A stretch of DNA of 64,000 nucleotides from positions 124,001 to 188,000 of the forward strand of contig NW_020312070.1 of the NCBI RefSeq assembly GCF_002999335.1, given 5' to 3'. A program made the translations under genes and the position numbers. Below the pieces are notes generated by a model. That model was not told where the DNA came from and made no database searches. It saw nothing but the letters and a program-made list of their open reading frames with translations. This DNA comes from Cyclospora cayetanensis (lineage: Eukaryota; Apicomplexa; Conoidasida; Eucoccidiorida; Eimeriidae). Of the stretch, positions 46,640 to 58,400 are shown in pieces. Position 1 is the first letter of the stretch. Each line of letters opens with the position of its first letter.

Positions 46640-47470
46640 CTACAAACCGGCTTTTCCAAGAGGTTCTTTAGAGGCGACGTAGGCCTCGATATCCTCGTCG
46701 CTAAGGGGCTTGAATTCCACCCGCGTTGAGCGCACAAAAGCCGCTGCAGCGCCTCTTCTCAGAGTCTGCTGACACGGCGGCTGCTCTTGCTGGACCCGCC
46801 TCTGTTGATTCTGCTCGTAAGCCGCCCGAGTGTATATACAGACAGCCGTGTGCACCCAGTGGCAGTTGCCTTGCAGCAAGCGCAGCATTTCCCTGGCCTC
46901 TGCTGCATCGCGGGGCTGCTCTAGCAGCGACCCCTCCAGATCCACCACAGTATCCGCCGCCACAACTACACTGCTCTTGCGGCAGTCGCTCGCACTGCTG
47001 CTGCCGCTGCTGCCTTCACCCCAGAGGCCTCCTGCAATATCCGCCGCTTTCCCATGAGCATTCCGAAGCGCCCATGCCTTTACTTTGCTGCATCCTTGCC
47101 GCGAAAGCCGCTGCTTCTCCTTGGGCGCTGCAGGAGAGCGGCTGCCGCTGCTGCCGCTGCTGCCCTCCGGCGACAGCAGCATCTGCAGCAGCACGGCGTC
47201 TGCCTCTTGAGGAGAGCCGCCAAATGCTTGCTGGCGCTGCTGAGCGGCTGCCTCCTCGTACGTTGAAGGCCTGAGCTCAACAGGAACCCCCAGATGCTGC
47301 TTGAAAAGCCTCGATCTCTGAGGCGAACGGCTTGCCATCACCACCACTGGATGCCCACAACAGCTGCAGCCACCGCTGCTGGTAAGGTTCGCTGTCTCAG
47401 ACGTCTCCCCCTGCCCCCGTCCAAGGTACTGAAGGGTCGCAAAGAGGCTCTTTGACTCCTCTTTGGCCAT
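46640..47470 (-). CDS. Maf-like nucleotide pyrophosphatase
   Basis: Starts at the ATG at 47470 (MAKEESKS) and is open for 276 residues to 46640. Maf/ASMTL-type enzymes hydrolyse non-canonical or surplus nucleoside triphosphates to monophosphate and pyrophosphate. Visible motifs: [14 protein letters not shown] (the nucleotide-binding S-R-S-P-x-R), [13 protein letters not shown] with the catalytic [33 protein letters not shown], and at the end [18 protein letters not shown]. The family normally continues AYGIQGxG and some 40 more residues, so the in-frame stop at 46640 probably lies inside an intron (donor CCG|GTTTGT) and the last exon is downstream. A weak candidate with IQGR lies near 45.75 kb on the same strand. 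The middle holds a Gly/Ser/Ala-rich insert of about 70 residues absent from compact homologues. Divergent from the PAC3-like gene. Confidence 0.88.
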   Translation of the reverse strand: MAKEESKSLFATLQYLGRGQGETSETANLTSSGGCSCCGHPVVVMASRSPQRSRLFKQHLGVPVELRPSTYEEAAAQQRQQAFGGSPQEADAVLLQMLLSPEGSSGSSGSRSPAAPKEKQRLSRQGCSKVKAWALRNAHGKAADIAGGLWGEGSSGSSSASDCRKSSVVVAADTVVDLEGSLLEQPRDAAEAREMLRLLQGNCHWVHTAVCIYTRAAYEQNQQRRVQQEQPPCQQTLRRGAAAAFVRSTRVEFKPLSDEDIEAYVASKEPLGKAGL

Positions 47471-48053
47471 ATTCGAACCTCTCCCTGAAGAAGCTGCAGT
47501 CTGAGCAACAGAAGACGCAACAGGGGCCGCTCACGAACCACTATGCCCTGTCTGAGTCACTGCAACGCCAAAACGTCGCACTCAACGGCCTCTGAAGCTT
47601 CTCGCCTTATTTCTAAAACGATTTCGTAGTGCCTTCTGAGAAGGTTGCCCACTGAAGCTCCTCGGGAAGCCACGCTGCGTAGTACAGGCTTCCTCAGACA
47701 GGAGGGGCCCCCCCTCCAGGGGGCCCCACCCCGCTCCCCTTCCACCGTCTTGCAGTTCTGCCCCAAGATCATCTGGGATAGGCGCCTTCGGAATTTCCGA
47801 AATGTAATTAATCAACAGCCCTTCGTTCTACACTACTTTCGCGGTTGCGACCCTTGTTGCAAGTCGTGCTGAGAAAGAGGTCTTCCATACACCCCGGGCA
47901 GATTGTCAGCAGCTGCCGCATCCAGAAGGAACCTCAATGTACGTCCAGGAAACGTGAGTGGCATTCTTCTTTCTCTAAGGAAGGCGCTGCCCGCCTGCCC
48001 CTGTCTCCTCTGCCGCCGTTGCTGCTCCTTTGTTGTTGCATGGGCTTCCCGAG

Positions 48054-49347
48054 ATGCAAAGAGAACGGTCGACGCCTTTCGTTCCAAGCGACTCTGGAGA
48101 TGGTATCCCTGCAGCCGCCGCTGTGGCAGCAGCTGCAGCAGCCAGCGCAGGTGTAACACTGCCAGCAGCAGCGGCAGCAGAGGGCACTGAGGCGCTGAAC
48201 CCCCCTGTAAGCCGGTGCGAACTGGTGGTCATGGGGAGGCCCCTCAGCCTCCTGCGAGTCTCTTTTGCGGACCGAAGCCTTGTGCTTCTCTCAGATGACG
48301 GCAGGATTGCGGCGTGGGTAGGTATTCACCCGACAACAAGAGCGGGAGAAGGAGTAGCTGCGTGTGCTGCTGCTGCCGTTGTTGCTGCGCTTTTCCTGCC
48401 TGCTGGCCTCTTCCAGCTGCTACCATGGGGCCCCTCCCTTCTGAAGACTTCTATACATATATGCCAGCAAACGCGAACGCCGCCTTGTCTCCTTCATGTG
48501 CGATGCCTGCTCGGGCCGTTCCGCGAGCGACTGCCAGAGAGTCTCCTCGCTGCCAGTGGGTGTGCATGCAGCTGACGGGAAGCACTGACGAGACAGGAGA
48601 TAGCGGCGTCAGCTTCCTCCTGGGAGACAGGTAACTCGCCAGTCGATCGGGGAAACCCCTTCTGGCTGCTCTGCAGCTACAGCTGGGGCCCCTCTCTTCC
48701 GCTGAAAAGGCATGCATGCTAGGTGTGCGAACGACAGGCACTCAACTCCACGCCTCTACTTGTACTTCTGCAAATGCTTATGATGTGCGGACGCTGAAGG
48801 GCCAAGAGGCATTTCATTATATATGCGCAGGAGCTGCTGCTGCGTCTCAGAGACCCCCGAGGTATGAGATCTACACCGCACATGCAACTACTGCAGCACA
48901 ACCCTTGAAGGAGCGGCTGCCTCCCCAAACAAACGCGCTTTTCTCCTTGCACCTGCACTTTCGGCGCTTGGCTCTATATATTCATATGTATGCCACTTTT
49001 GTGTTTTTGTTTGTCTGCTGTCTTTGCCGAAGGCTGCTCGCAGCACTTCGTCTTTGGCCTGTCTATTCAGGTAGGGAGGCAGGCGTGTGCGGCAGGGATT
49101 GATGCCGCAGGGGCTGCTGTTGCCATCTAGCCAGAAGCAGCGAAGCGCCTTGCCATCGATACAGCGGCACTTGCGGCTGCTGCTCTAACGTGGAGTGCGA
49201 GGCTGCATCCTAAAACGCAGCATCACTTGGTATTTGCCTCTGCTATTGCAGGATGAAAGCCCCACGTTCTTTCGCGCCTTCAGAAAAGCGTGGACAGACG
49301 CTACTGGCGAAGAACTCGAAGGCCAAGAGTGTTTTCTTGACGAATAG
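48054..49347 (+). CDS. PSMG3: Proteasome assembly chaperone 3-like protein
   Basis: Exon 1 48054-48321 and exon 2 48468-48630 are in phase; the last exon 49252-49347 ends at a stop; at least one exon in 48631-49251 is unresolved. After an Ala-rich head, exon 1 reads CELVVMGRPLSLLRVSFADR then VLLSDDGRIAAWV, which lines up with PAC3 (EVVCGVPTQVVCTAFSSHIL...LVTQFGKMGTLV). Exon 2 ends in SFLLGD, like the KVLLGQDEP step of PAC3. A block near 49.08 kb (ACAAGIDAAGAAVAI) and the last exon (DESPTFFRAFRKAW) could be the final strand and helix. PAC3 with PAC4 guides assembly of the 20S alpha ring. The match is by pattern and order, so this is a reasoned guess. Confidence 0.55.
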
Positions 49348-50038
49348 ATTCTTCTGCTGCTCGTGTGGGGTGTGTTCATGTTCACGCTGTACGACCGGTA
49401 GCGATGGCACAGCCGCACAAGCGTTTTAAAAGGGTTAGGCGTGCTGGCAGCGCACTCTCGCAAGGCACTGCGTGGACGCTATAGCCGCGCGTAGCAGCCG
49501 TAGCGACAGCAGACCTTGTCAAATTTCGCCTAGCACGCCGAGGCGTGGGTGTGTGCCTCCTCTTTGAGGTTAGTGTGTCGGCACAGGAAACGGCAGCAAG
49601 CAGCTTGCCCTCTCTCCGTGAGGCACTGGCAGCAGTAGCGCGCGAAGCCCCTCTTAGTAGAGTGCTGCAAACAGTGCTCACGAATAAGTGGCGATCTGTC
49701 TCCCCGTACAAGGGGTGGCGGTAAAACAATTCGAGCCCGTAGTAACTGCTGGAGCTGCTGAGGCGGGTCTCCCTGATACAGCGCAGCACGTACATACACG
49801 ATACAGCGAAAAGCCGCACGGCATTGCCTCCGCTTAAAAAAGCGCCTGCTTCTAGACCTGTGCAGGGGGGAGGACAGCACATCCGCGGAGCACGTTGGTC
49901 AGAAGCCACCTATGTGTGTCTCCTCCGTGGCAGCATGCGGGGTGACAGGGATGGACGCTTTGAGGGCAGAGCGGCTGTGAGAGAGCTGCTGCGACTTTTG
50001 AGAGCGCCGGAGAGGGAGGCTCCACACTACGCCCTCTG
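49348..50038. other. Unassigned interval between convergent genes
   Basis: Minus-strand frames stay open across 49382-49909 and 49530-49880 but overlap and lack motifs. One could be the true last exon of the upstream minus-strand gene. No firm feature. Confidence 0.35.
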
Positions 50039-53000
50039 TCAGAGGGGCCCCTGTCCGCCCCCCCTCACCGCAGGGGGCAGGGGGGCCCCCGTCCCAAATA
50101 CCCAGAAGCCGGGAGACCTCTCACGGGCAGGCGCGCATGCGTTTCTGGAAGTTGAAGAGGACTCACGAAAGCCCCAGCAGCCGCAGGAAAAAGCTTCTGC
50201 ACTCTGCTGGACGAATTCACGGAGAGCAGAAGCTTGCTGCCGGTGCTGCTGCGGCAGCCTAGAGGTTCCCACCCTCCCGCTGCTACTGCTGCTGGGGGGG
50301 GGGAATCTAGGGGAAGGCGGGGCAGCTAGATGCTCCAGAAACTCTTTGGCAGCGCGTGGGGTGAAGGGGATGGAGTCGACAAGCGAGGCTAATGTAGAAC
50401 GGCTCGAAAGCTGCTGCACCTCCTTGGCCTAAAAAATGCATGCACACGCAGACTTTGAGAAATGCATCCACATGCAGCCCTGACATGGCAGTCCACGCGT
50501 GTAGGCAGAGCACATTTCGCTGCCACCTCCCTCCTTCCCCTTCAACTTCCTTGAGCCACTGACTATCTCCAGACATGTGGCATAGGCATCCTTCTAGGAC
50601 CCCTTCCTCTGCTTCTCCTCCTCGGCTTCTCCCGGCAATGCGGCTGGCCGCCCTCCGTGTGTATGTATGTATGTGTGTGCGTGTATGTGTTGTGTGTGTG
50701 TATATACACATATATGTGAGTGTTTGTGTATGAATGTTCGTACAAGTCCTTGTATATAAATATGTGCATGAGTGTTTTTGTTTATAAAAATTTGTCCACT
50801 GTCTGCCCATGTCTTTGACAACCGAAGCCCCGCTTCTCACACTTTTCAATTTTGGTTCAGCGGCTGCTCCCCTGCACTACCCAGCTACGAATCTGCGTGG
50901 ATGCTTGCCGAGCTCTCTGCTGTTGTGTCGCTGCCTCTTTATTTCGCGCTCGCTTCGTGATGTGGAAACTTTAAGGGGGGAGGGAAGGCGGGAAAGGAGA
51001 AACGTCTTTTTCTCTCTCTTTCTCACCCTCCTTGCGAGAAGGCCTGCAGCAAGCTGAAAGGTCTCAGCGTTGATTCTGTCTGCAAATGCAAAGGCCAGCT
51101 TCTTGCATCCAAACTCCAGCACAACAATGTAGTTGCGTTCTTCGCTGCAGCCTCCCTCTGCCGCGATTGTTGCTGCCGGGCGCCTCTCCTCCTCCTCGTG
51201 TGGCGTGTTCTGTTGCTGCGGGGGCAGACTGCACGGCACCAAGCGGTCCCCCCCGCTCGAGTGCAGCCGACTCAAATCCAGTGGCGGCAGCTGCTTCTGC
51301 TGCTGCTCCTCAGCGCTGCTTTTCGTGCGGACGCAGTGCAACTTCTGAGGCTGTCCAGAGTCAGTTGCCTGAATGACGGGCACCCGCCGTCGCTGAAGCG
51401 TGTATACAGCTTCTGCATGCACCAGCGGGAACTCGAGTACATGACCAGTTCTCATATCGAGCAGCAGATGCTGCAAATCGTCCGACAGCCGCACGAAGAC
51501 AGAAACCAAGTCGCGGTTGGATGTCAGCTGCAGCAGTGACAGGCCTGCAAAGGCGCACATAGAGAGGAGGGAGGGATGCGTAGAGTGGTGCGCATGTGCG
51601 AGCATGTGTACACAGATGGTGCAGAGATGCATACACCTAGGCCCGATTCGAACCGAATGCAAATGAGTAAATGGCGGCTCCGCTGTCGAGGCTGCTGTTG
51701 TGAAAAGAGAGAAGAGCATGGCCGACTCGGGAAAGGAGCGAATCAAGCACCCACACACACCCGCACGCAGTTGCCTACCCAAGCGCAGCGGCGCGGAGGC
51801 GTCTAGCGATCTACCAGAATAGCCCATGCCACAAGCAACTGGCTACCCCCGGATACAAGGCAAATGTGCTTTTCTGGCATCAGCAGCAGCTGGGGTAGTA
51901 GTAGTGTGTGTGTGTGTGTGTGTGAGGCGGCAGGCGCTGTCGGGGTGCATGCTCTCTAGGGGTGGATGGCTAAGTGTCGACCAGGCCGCTTGCTACGAGC
52001 CGCTGTCTACCCGGCAGCCTACATATATACATAGCGAGCAGCCTGCGCTGCTTCTGTTGGGGGCACGTCGACTTGCCTGCGTTCGCCTCGATGCAGAAAT
52101 TTGCGAGCATGTTGAAGAGGAGCGCTCGTCGGTGAGCGAGGGGCAAACTGAAGATGGAGGCGGGGTCGATGGATTTGGAGGGCGTTGCGGGCTTGTTGCT
52201 GCTGTCTTGTGGGAGAAGGCCAGTGGCGTAAGCCAGAGACTTTACGCGGGGGAGGGGCTGTGGCTGCTGTTGGAGCAGCTTTGCAGCAGCAGCAGCCGCG
52301 TCTTGGCGGTCCTCCTGTTGCTTGAGAGCTTCTTCCAAGAGCAGAGCCGGAGGCACTGGGTAGTCCGATGCATGGGAGCCTGAGGCGGCAGCACGATCAT
52401 GTAATGAACACCGGAAACACATCTTGAACAACCAATCTCCGCTGAAGAAGCCCGCTACCCCGGAGGGCAGTCATGGCAGAAAGAAAGAAAAAAGGCCGCA
52501 TTTCAAAAAGGCGACTTCTCACCCAGTTCAGGCAGCTTAACGGCTGCAATAAGGCTTTTTTCGGAGGGGCTCCAGGGGACGTGGGTGACGTCTAGAGACA
52601 CCGCAGCGAGCGTTGCGCTGTATAACAGGCCCTCCGGTGCTGCTTCGTAGTAGCCGCGCACATCCCAGCAGCCTCGCGAGGCGTCTTCTGCTAAGGCCTC
52701 TTTGGCTGCTAGCGGTGTTTTTTCTGCGGCTTCTGCTGCAGAAAAAGGAGGGCGGGGTTGCGACTCCTCCCCGTGCTCTGAGACGAAGGCTACGGATCCG
52801 TCGTAGGGGGGTGGCTCGCGAGTCACAGTGCTTTTTGCCCCATACGAATAGGGGGGGAGGGGGCCTCTTGCAAAGGGACCGCTGTACGCCTGTGCATAGG
52901 CCTGCTGTAACTCAGGAGCAGCTACAGCAGTCGGTGCTGCGGGGGAGAGCACGAAGGCACCAGCAGCGCTGCCGCTGTCGTTAGATGTAGGGAACCGGAG

Positions 53001-53250
53001 ATTGTAACAACCGTCGACGCCACTGCCGCCGTTGTTGCCGCTGCAAGGCGCAAGGGCTGCTGCATCCGTAGCAGCCATGCGCAAGGCCAGGAGCAGCTGC
53101 GGTTGCTCCTTCAGGTTGTCTTCCAAATCTCTTTGAGAGGATTGTCGCGCCTCCCGCCAGTGCTGCCCTTGCAGTTGCTGGTGTTGCTGCTGCTGTTTTG
53201 GAAGCTGTTCCTGCGCATCTGCGGAGTCTGAGACGTTGGCAGCCCGTGCT
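50039..53250 (-). CDS. Unknown protein with a possible PH-like region (4 or more exons)
   Basis: Phase-consistent exons: 53250-52523, 52379-52077, 51544-51027, 50428-50039. The frame is closed by a stop just above 53250, so at least one more 5' exon exists; candidates lie in 53.25-53.70 kb (one reads HHHEVLLEGLPPQ before a good donor). The protein is Gln/Ala/Pro-rich at first, then has LFNMLANFCIEANAGLSLLQ and DLVSVFVRLSDDLQHLLLDM, an insert with a Gln run, and NYIVVLEFGCKKLAFAFADR followed by a helix. Two beta-rich blocks ending in an amphipathic helix recall a PH-type fold, but I do not recognise a family. The intron at 52076 begins with GC (donor CAG|GCAAGT). The 3' end may also continue past 50039. 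Confidence 0.55.
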
Positions 53251-53943
53251 CTGCACAAAAGGCCGCAACAAGTACAGCAGCAGCATCAGCAGCAGCGGCA
53301 GCAGCAGCGGCAGCAGCGGCGGAAAGGGGCATGAAGTCGGGGGGCGCTGGCACGCACAGCATCCGCACTCCCAAAACTAGCAGCTTTGATCACACCAGCA
53401 GTCTAAAATGATGACATACAGCAGGAGCAGCACAGCTACCTGGGGCGGAAGGCCTTCAAGAAGGACCTCATGGTGGTGGAATGGAGAAAAAAGCACGCTG
53501 CATCTGTTGACACTGCTGATGTTGGGTTGATTCTGTGACAATTGCTGTACGGATGCTTTAGTTGGGCTTAAGAGACACGCTAATCCACAGCAGCGCCAAC
53601 AGGACGCCTCGCAAATCGAGGCTGCAGCCGCCGTTTCGAACGACGAATTGTTATGAATTGCCGCTGCTTCCGGAGTCGCCGCTGCTTCTGCAGACACTGA
53701 ACTTCTCTAATAAACACGAATCCCACGGTATTTGGAGGGTCTAGGAGTTTTAGTAATTTGATCCCGCTTCGAAAGCCACGCCACGTGCTGCTGGTGAGCT
53801 GCAGCTGCGGCAGGGTGCTGCCTGCAGCACTGCAGTGACAGCAACAGCAGCAGACGCACGAACAATGCGCGGAAAGAGGGCTTGTGCGCGAGAAAATATA
53901 AAGACGCTTCTTGTGGCGAACCCTGAGTTCTCATTGCGGCTGC

Positions 53944-53976
<33 letters not shown>

Positions 53977-53990
53977 CTCAAGAGTCGATA

Positions 53991-54027
<37 letters not shown>

Positions 54028-54715
54028 GAACGGCAGCAACCCGAGAACGAACGCCTGCATAGAGCAGTGATAAGGGCACACGCACTCATCTTAGACATAT
54101 TGGCTATCGAAGACACTCGCGTTGATTTATATTATGCATTCCATATCCGGAAATTTCCATGGAGCGGAGGGATGCGAATGCTCAATGTCTTGCCGATGAG
54201 CCGATACGAATGCTGCACGCCTGAGGCGGCCGCACTGCTGCCGTCTCCCCAGCAGCAGCAGCCGCTGTCTCTCCACTGACATGGCAGCTCCCTGTGCAAA
54301 CGAAGCGTCTTTTTGCGCATCGATAGCAGCTTCTTTGGCCTCGTCTTCCCCCTACCTTAACACCCCCTTAGCTCGCCCGCTAACTCCTGAAGACAGCAAC
54401 GGCCGCATCCGCTGCTGTGTTGCAGCCGTAACAACAGGAATAACAGCTGCAGCCAGAAAGAGAAAGCAGACAAATTCTTTTCTTTCTTGTCTTGTGTGGC
54501 ACGCATGCGTGAGTCGAAGCCGCTGATGGTGGCTCCTTGCGCATGCCGCCTGCGCGCATCAGCCAACTGGCACTGAAGCACTGCGGACGGAGGTAGCAGC
54601 AACAACAAAAGCAGCAGCGGATCCTGCGCTGCTCCGCTTCTTAGCAGGTGCAGCAAACAGCAACTCCTTGCCGACGCGCTCGTGTGTCTGCTGCCTGCGG
54701 CTATATATATATATG

Positions 54716-54778
<63 letters not shown>

Positions 54779-55463
54779 TTCCGCTAACGCACCGCAGGAC
54801 CGGCAAAGTCGCGAGGGTTTAACTGCCGCTACGACTTTGGCCTCTGTGTGCATGAGAGGCAATGCCACCACCAAACGCGGCAGGAAGACAAGCGGTAAGA
54901 GCAGCAGCCCATAGCAGCAGCAGTCCATAGCAGCAGGAGCACACAGCAGCAGCCCATAGGAGCAGCACGTAGCAGCAGCGGCAGCAACCCGCTGCCAGGG
55001 AGCTCCTGCTGTTTCCGTTTCGCTCGTTCATCGGAGCAGCTTGCACCGCAAGTACTGCAGCAGGGGTTGCTGCAGCTGCAGCAGCCGCTGTGACGAATGC
55101 TATCCAGAGCCTTTATCGGCAGAAGCTGCTGCGCCTGCGAGGCAGCAGCGAGCCGCTGCATGCCTCTGCGGCTGCAGTGTGTGTATCTGCTGTTGCTGAC
55201 GAGCAGCTCCAGCCGCTGCCTCTGCAGCAGTCCTCTGCAAACGCCTCCAGCGCGCAGCTACGGCCCCTACGCGGCAATCCAACGGCAGCAAGGGTGGCAG
55301 CAGAAGAAGCAGCAGCAGCAGCAAGCGGGAGATACCATAGGAGGGCAGGGGCAAAGAGTTCGCGAGAAGGGGTGTCACAGCAGTGCAGGAGCAAAGGATG
55401 GCTGGCTGTCTGGATGGCGTCAGAGACACGCTTGCCAGAGGTGCCAGCAGCAGCCGCGCGAGC
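53251..55463. other. Triplet-rich interval, gene content unclear
   Basis: CTG/CAG runs (53943-53975, 53994-54030, 55300-55325) keep many frames open on both strands, and a pure GA tract lies at 54718-54775. Parts probably belong to the 5' exons of the minus-strand gene and of the TMEM65-GAF gene. A plus-strand frame starting MAAPCANEASFCAS at 54281 is open for 81 codons with no motif. Confidence 0.4.
54718..54775. repeat. GA microsatellite
   Basis: About 28 uninterrupted AG units following a short TA run. Confidence 0.98.
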
Positions 55464-58400
55464 ATGGCTATGAAGTGGGCACTCCAGAGATGGAAATTCG
55501 CAAGGACGATGATGACAAGCGTCGCGACGGCAGCCTCAGCGACGTCGATCAGCAGAACGGCTGCTCTAGACATCCATTCCTCACAAGCGCGGCTTCCCCA
55601 TAGAGGCCGTTTCTTAGGGCCTGCCATGTGTCGGGTGCCTCCTTGGTGTAGCGGCAGGAGGATCTTCTGCAGCAGCTGCAGCGGACTGCTCGTGCTGCCT
55701 GCTTCTTCTTATCGGACTGGAATCGCCAGATCTAGCAGCAGCATCCTGCTGCTCGGAGAAGCGCCTTGCCGCTACAGCAGCTGCGCGAGCAGAAGCGAAG
55801 GGGGCAGCAAGGGCAGCCTCCCAGGCAGCTGCAGTCGCAGCTGCAGCATGTGCCCACCAATCCCCCGCTTGAACGAAGACGCAAGTGAATGGGAGCGCAT
55901 TACGGAGGCGAGCGGCGGCTCAGATGGGGCTGCAAGGACCAGCCGCGTCGGCGAAGAAAGCTCCGAGCAGAGGAACGCTGTCAGTGAAGAATGCGCACAC
56001 CCCGTGCCAGCAGCGGCTGCACCCGCAGGAGACACTGCCGCACTCCCCGCAGCAGCAGAGGCAGCTGCCTTGCCCCCGAGCATTGCCGCGTCTGGAGAGC
56101 TCGAATATCTCAGCAGCGATCGGCGTATTGCCACGTGCGAGACTGCCGCTGCGGCAGTCCAGGTGACTGCCGCCAAGGCTCCAGCGAAGGCAGCGAAAGC
56201 AGCTGCGACAACAAGGGTCGAGGCAGCAGACTCAGCTGCAATCGCAGCAGCTCTTCCTCCTCCAGTGCCTCTGCAGTGGGTATTCAGGAGACCTTCGGAA
56301 GCAGGTTCTTGGCTGTGCAGCGAGACTGCTGCTGCGGGGGGGGGGGGGTGGCTACGACACTTGATCCCTCGGCAGCATATCCGACAGGAGAGACTGCGCT
56401 CCTACTCCCCGACAAAGACAGGGGCGGCAGCAACGCAGCGACAGCGGCAGCAGTAGCAGCGGCCATAGACTACATGGATCTTGCCGAAGCGGCGCTTGCC
56501 GAAGCCTCAGAAGCGGCAGCATGCGCGCAGCTCGCAGCTGCAGCACAGGAACGCTGGACGGCCATTCAGGTGGGCTGGTGTTGTTGTTGTTGTTGCTGTT
56601 GTTGTTGTTGTTGCTGCTGCTGCTGTTGCTTTGATCGCGGAAAAAAAGACACGCGGCGGAGCGCTTCTTCCCGTGGGAAAATAAGTTTTGAGGCAGTAAG
56701 GCATCAGGAAGGATGGCTTGTCGGGGTCGTGCGCGCGCCATCCCTCTCCTCCCCTTTGTGAGTCGAACAGGTGCTGGGGTGGGGTGTACGCTTTCTAGCC
56801 TCACCCCGCAAGGCTTGCGCTTAGGCTGTCACTGCTGCTGCTGCAGGCTGAAACGCTGGAGACTGCCTTGGCAACGGGGCAGCTGCTGTGGACAGATCGA
56901 GAGGGAGGAGGAGACGTCAAGAGCGCTGAAAGCTCCTCGATTTCAGGATCCCTCTCCCCCACAGGGGCTCCCCCCCATCCTTCGCAACATCAGCTATGGC
57001 TGTTGATTTTGGCTGGAAGTATTCCCTTCATTGGGTTTGGCTTTGTAGATAACTTCGTGATGATCATCGCGGGAGACATGGTCTGCTGCTGCTGGTGCTG
57101 CTGGTGTTTTCGTTGGCACTGCTAGTTGCAGCTGTCTCGTGAACTTGCTCTTGTGCTGCTGTATCTCCGAGCTGTATGCGTCGATGTTTCTCCTTTCCTT
57201 TCCGATGCAACCGCTGCTACTGCTGCTGTCCGATGGCGCTGACTTCGCTGCCTTAGCCCTCCTTACCTTTCCCCCCCCACACCTCCTCCCAAAATCCTCC
57301 CGCTTACTGCCGGCCCCTTCCATGCGTGTGTCTTGCGCGTCTTGCGCATGCAAAGCGCCGTGTCTGCTGCTGCTGCTTACTTGTTTGTTCGACATTCAGT
57401 TCGACACAACGCTGTGTGTGTCGTTGGGACTGTCCACCATGGCAGCTGCCGCTCTGGGTAAGCATTTTCCGTGGTTCCTACTGCGAATGCTGCCGTCATA
57501 TTACACCTGCTGTAGCTTGCAGCGGCGGGCAAGTATTGCTGCAACTGCCAGATGCCATGCTCTGAGTGCCCTTTCGCTGTAAGGCCTGGCATGCGCTGAA
57601 GCCAGAGAGGCTCCTTAAGTATCGCCTCCGAAATTGCTAGGCGTTCTGGTGTTTCTCAAGTCTGCAATAAGGTCGCTGCTGCTACTGCTGCATTACTGCT
57701 GCATTGCTGCTGCTACTGCTGCATTACTGCTGCTACTGCTGCATTGCTGCTGCTACTGCTGCATTACTGCTGCTACTGCTGCACTACTGCTGCTACTGCT
57801 GCATTACTGCTGCTACTGCTGCATTACTGCTGCTACTGCTGCATTGCTGCTGCTACTGCTGCTCTTAGGTAACTGGCTCAGCGACTTATTAGGGATTTGG
57901 ATGGGTTCGTGGATTGAGGCCTTCACGACCAAACTTAAGGGCATCCCCAGACCTAAGTGGGTAATACTGGAGTCGCAACACCTGGCTGCAGTTGCTCGTG
58001 TCTTGACGGCTTTTTCCGCTGCTGCTGCTACTGCTACTGCTGCTGCTACTGCTACTGCTACTGCTGCTGCTGTACGATTTACGGACGCTTATGCCACAAC
58101 GGCGAAAAGAGAGGAGCGAAGCAGTGCCACTCTAGGGCCGTTGCATCTCGATTAACCGGCATGGTGGCTAGTGCCTCACATAGCACTGACTCTCCAACTG
58201 CTCATGCTGCTGGATGCCTCTGCATGCCTGCTTCTGCTGGTATCGCTCTACCGCAACTTTTTATAGCATGCAATCCACCAGACGAACGCCCTGCAGCGTG
58301 TCTCGTGTCTGCAGCCTTACTAAGGAACAGTTAGAACTACCCATCTCGAGGCGGTATTACTACTTAGGGTCTGCCATTGGCATTTCCCTCGGCTGCCTTC

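Noticed and set aside
47833..48159. Minus-strand frame with FPGRTLRFLLDAAAADNLPG
   Set aside because: Suggestive of an exon, but no family is recognised and it overlaps the better supported plus-strand PAC3-like exon and the divergent promoter region.
55100..55627. Minus-strand hydrophobic frame of 175 codons
   Set aside because: Its Leu runs come from reverse-read CAG triplets; the plus strand carries the phase-consistent TMEM65-GAF exons.
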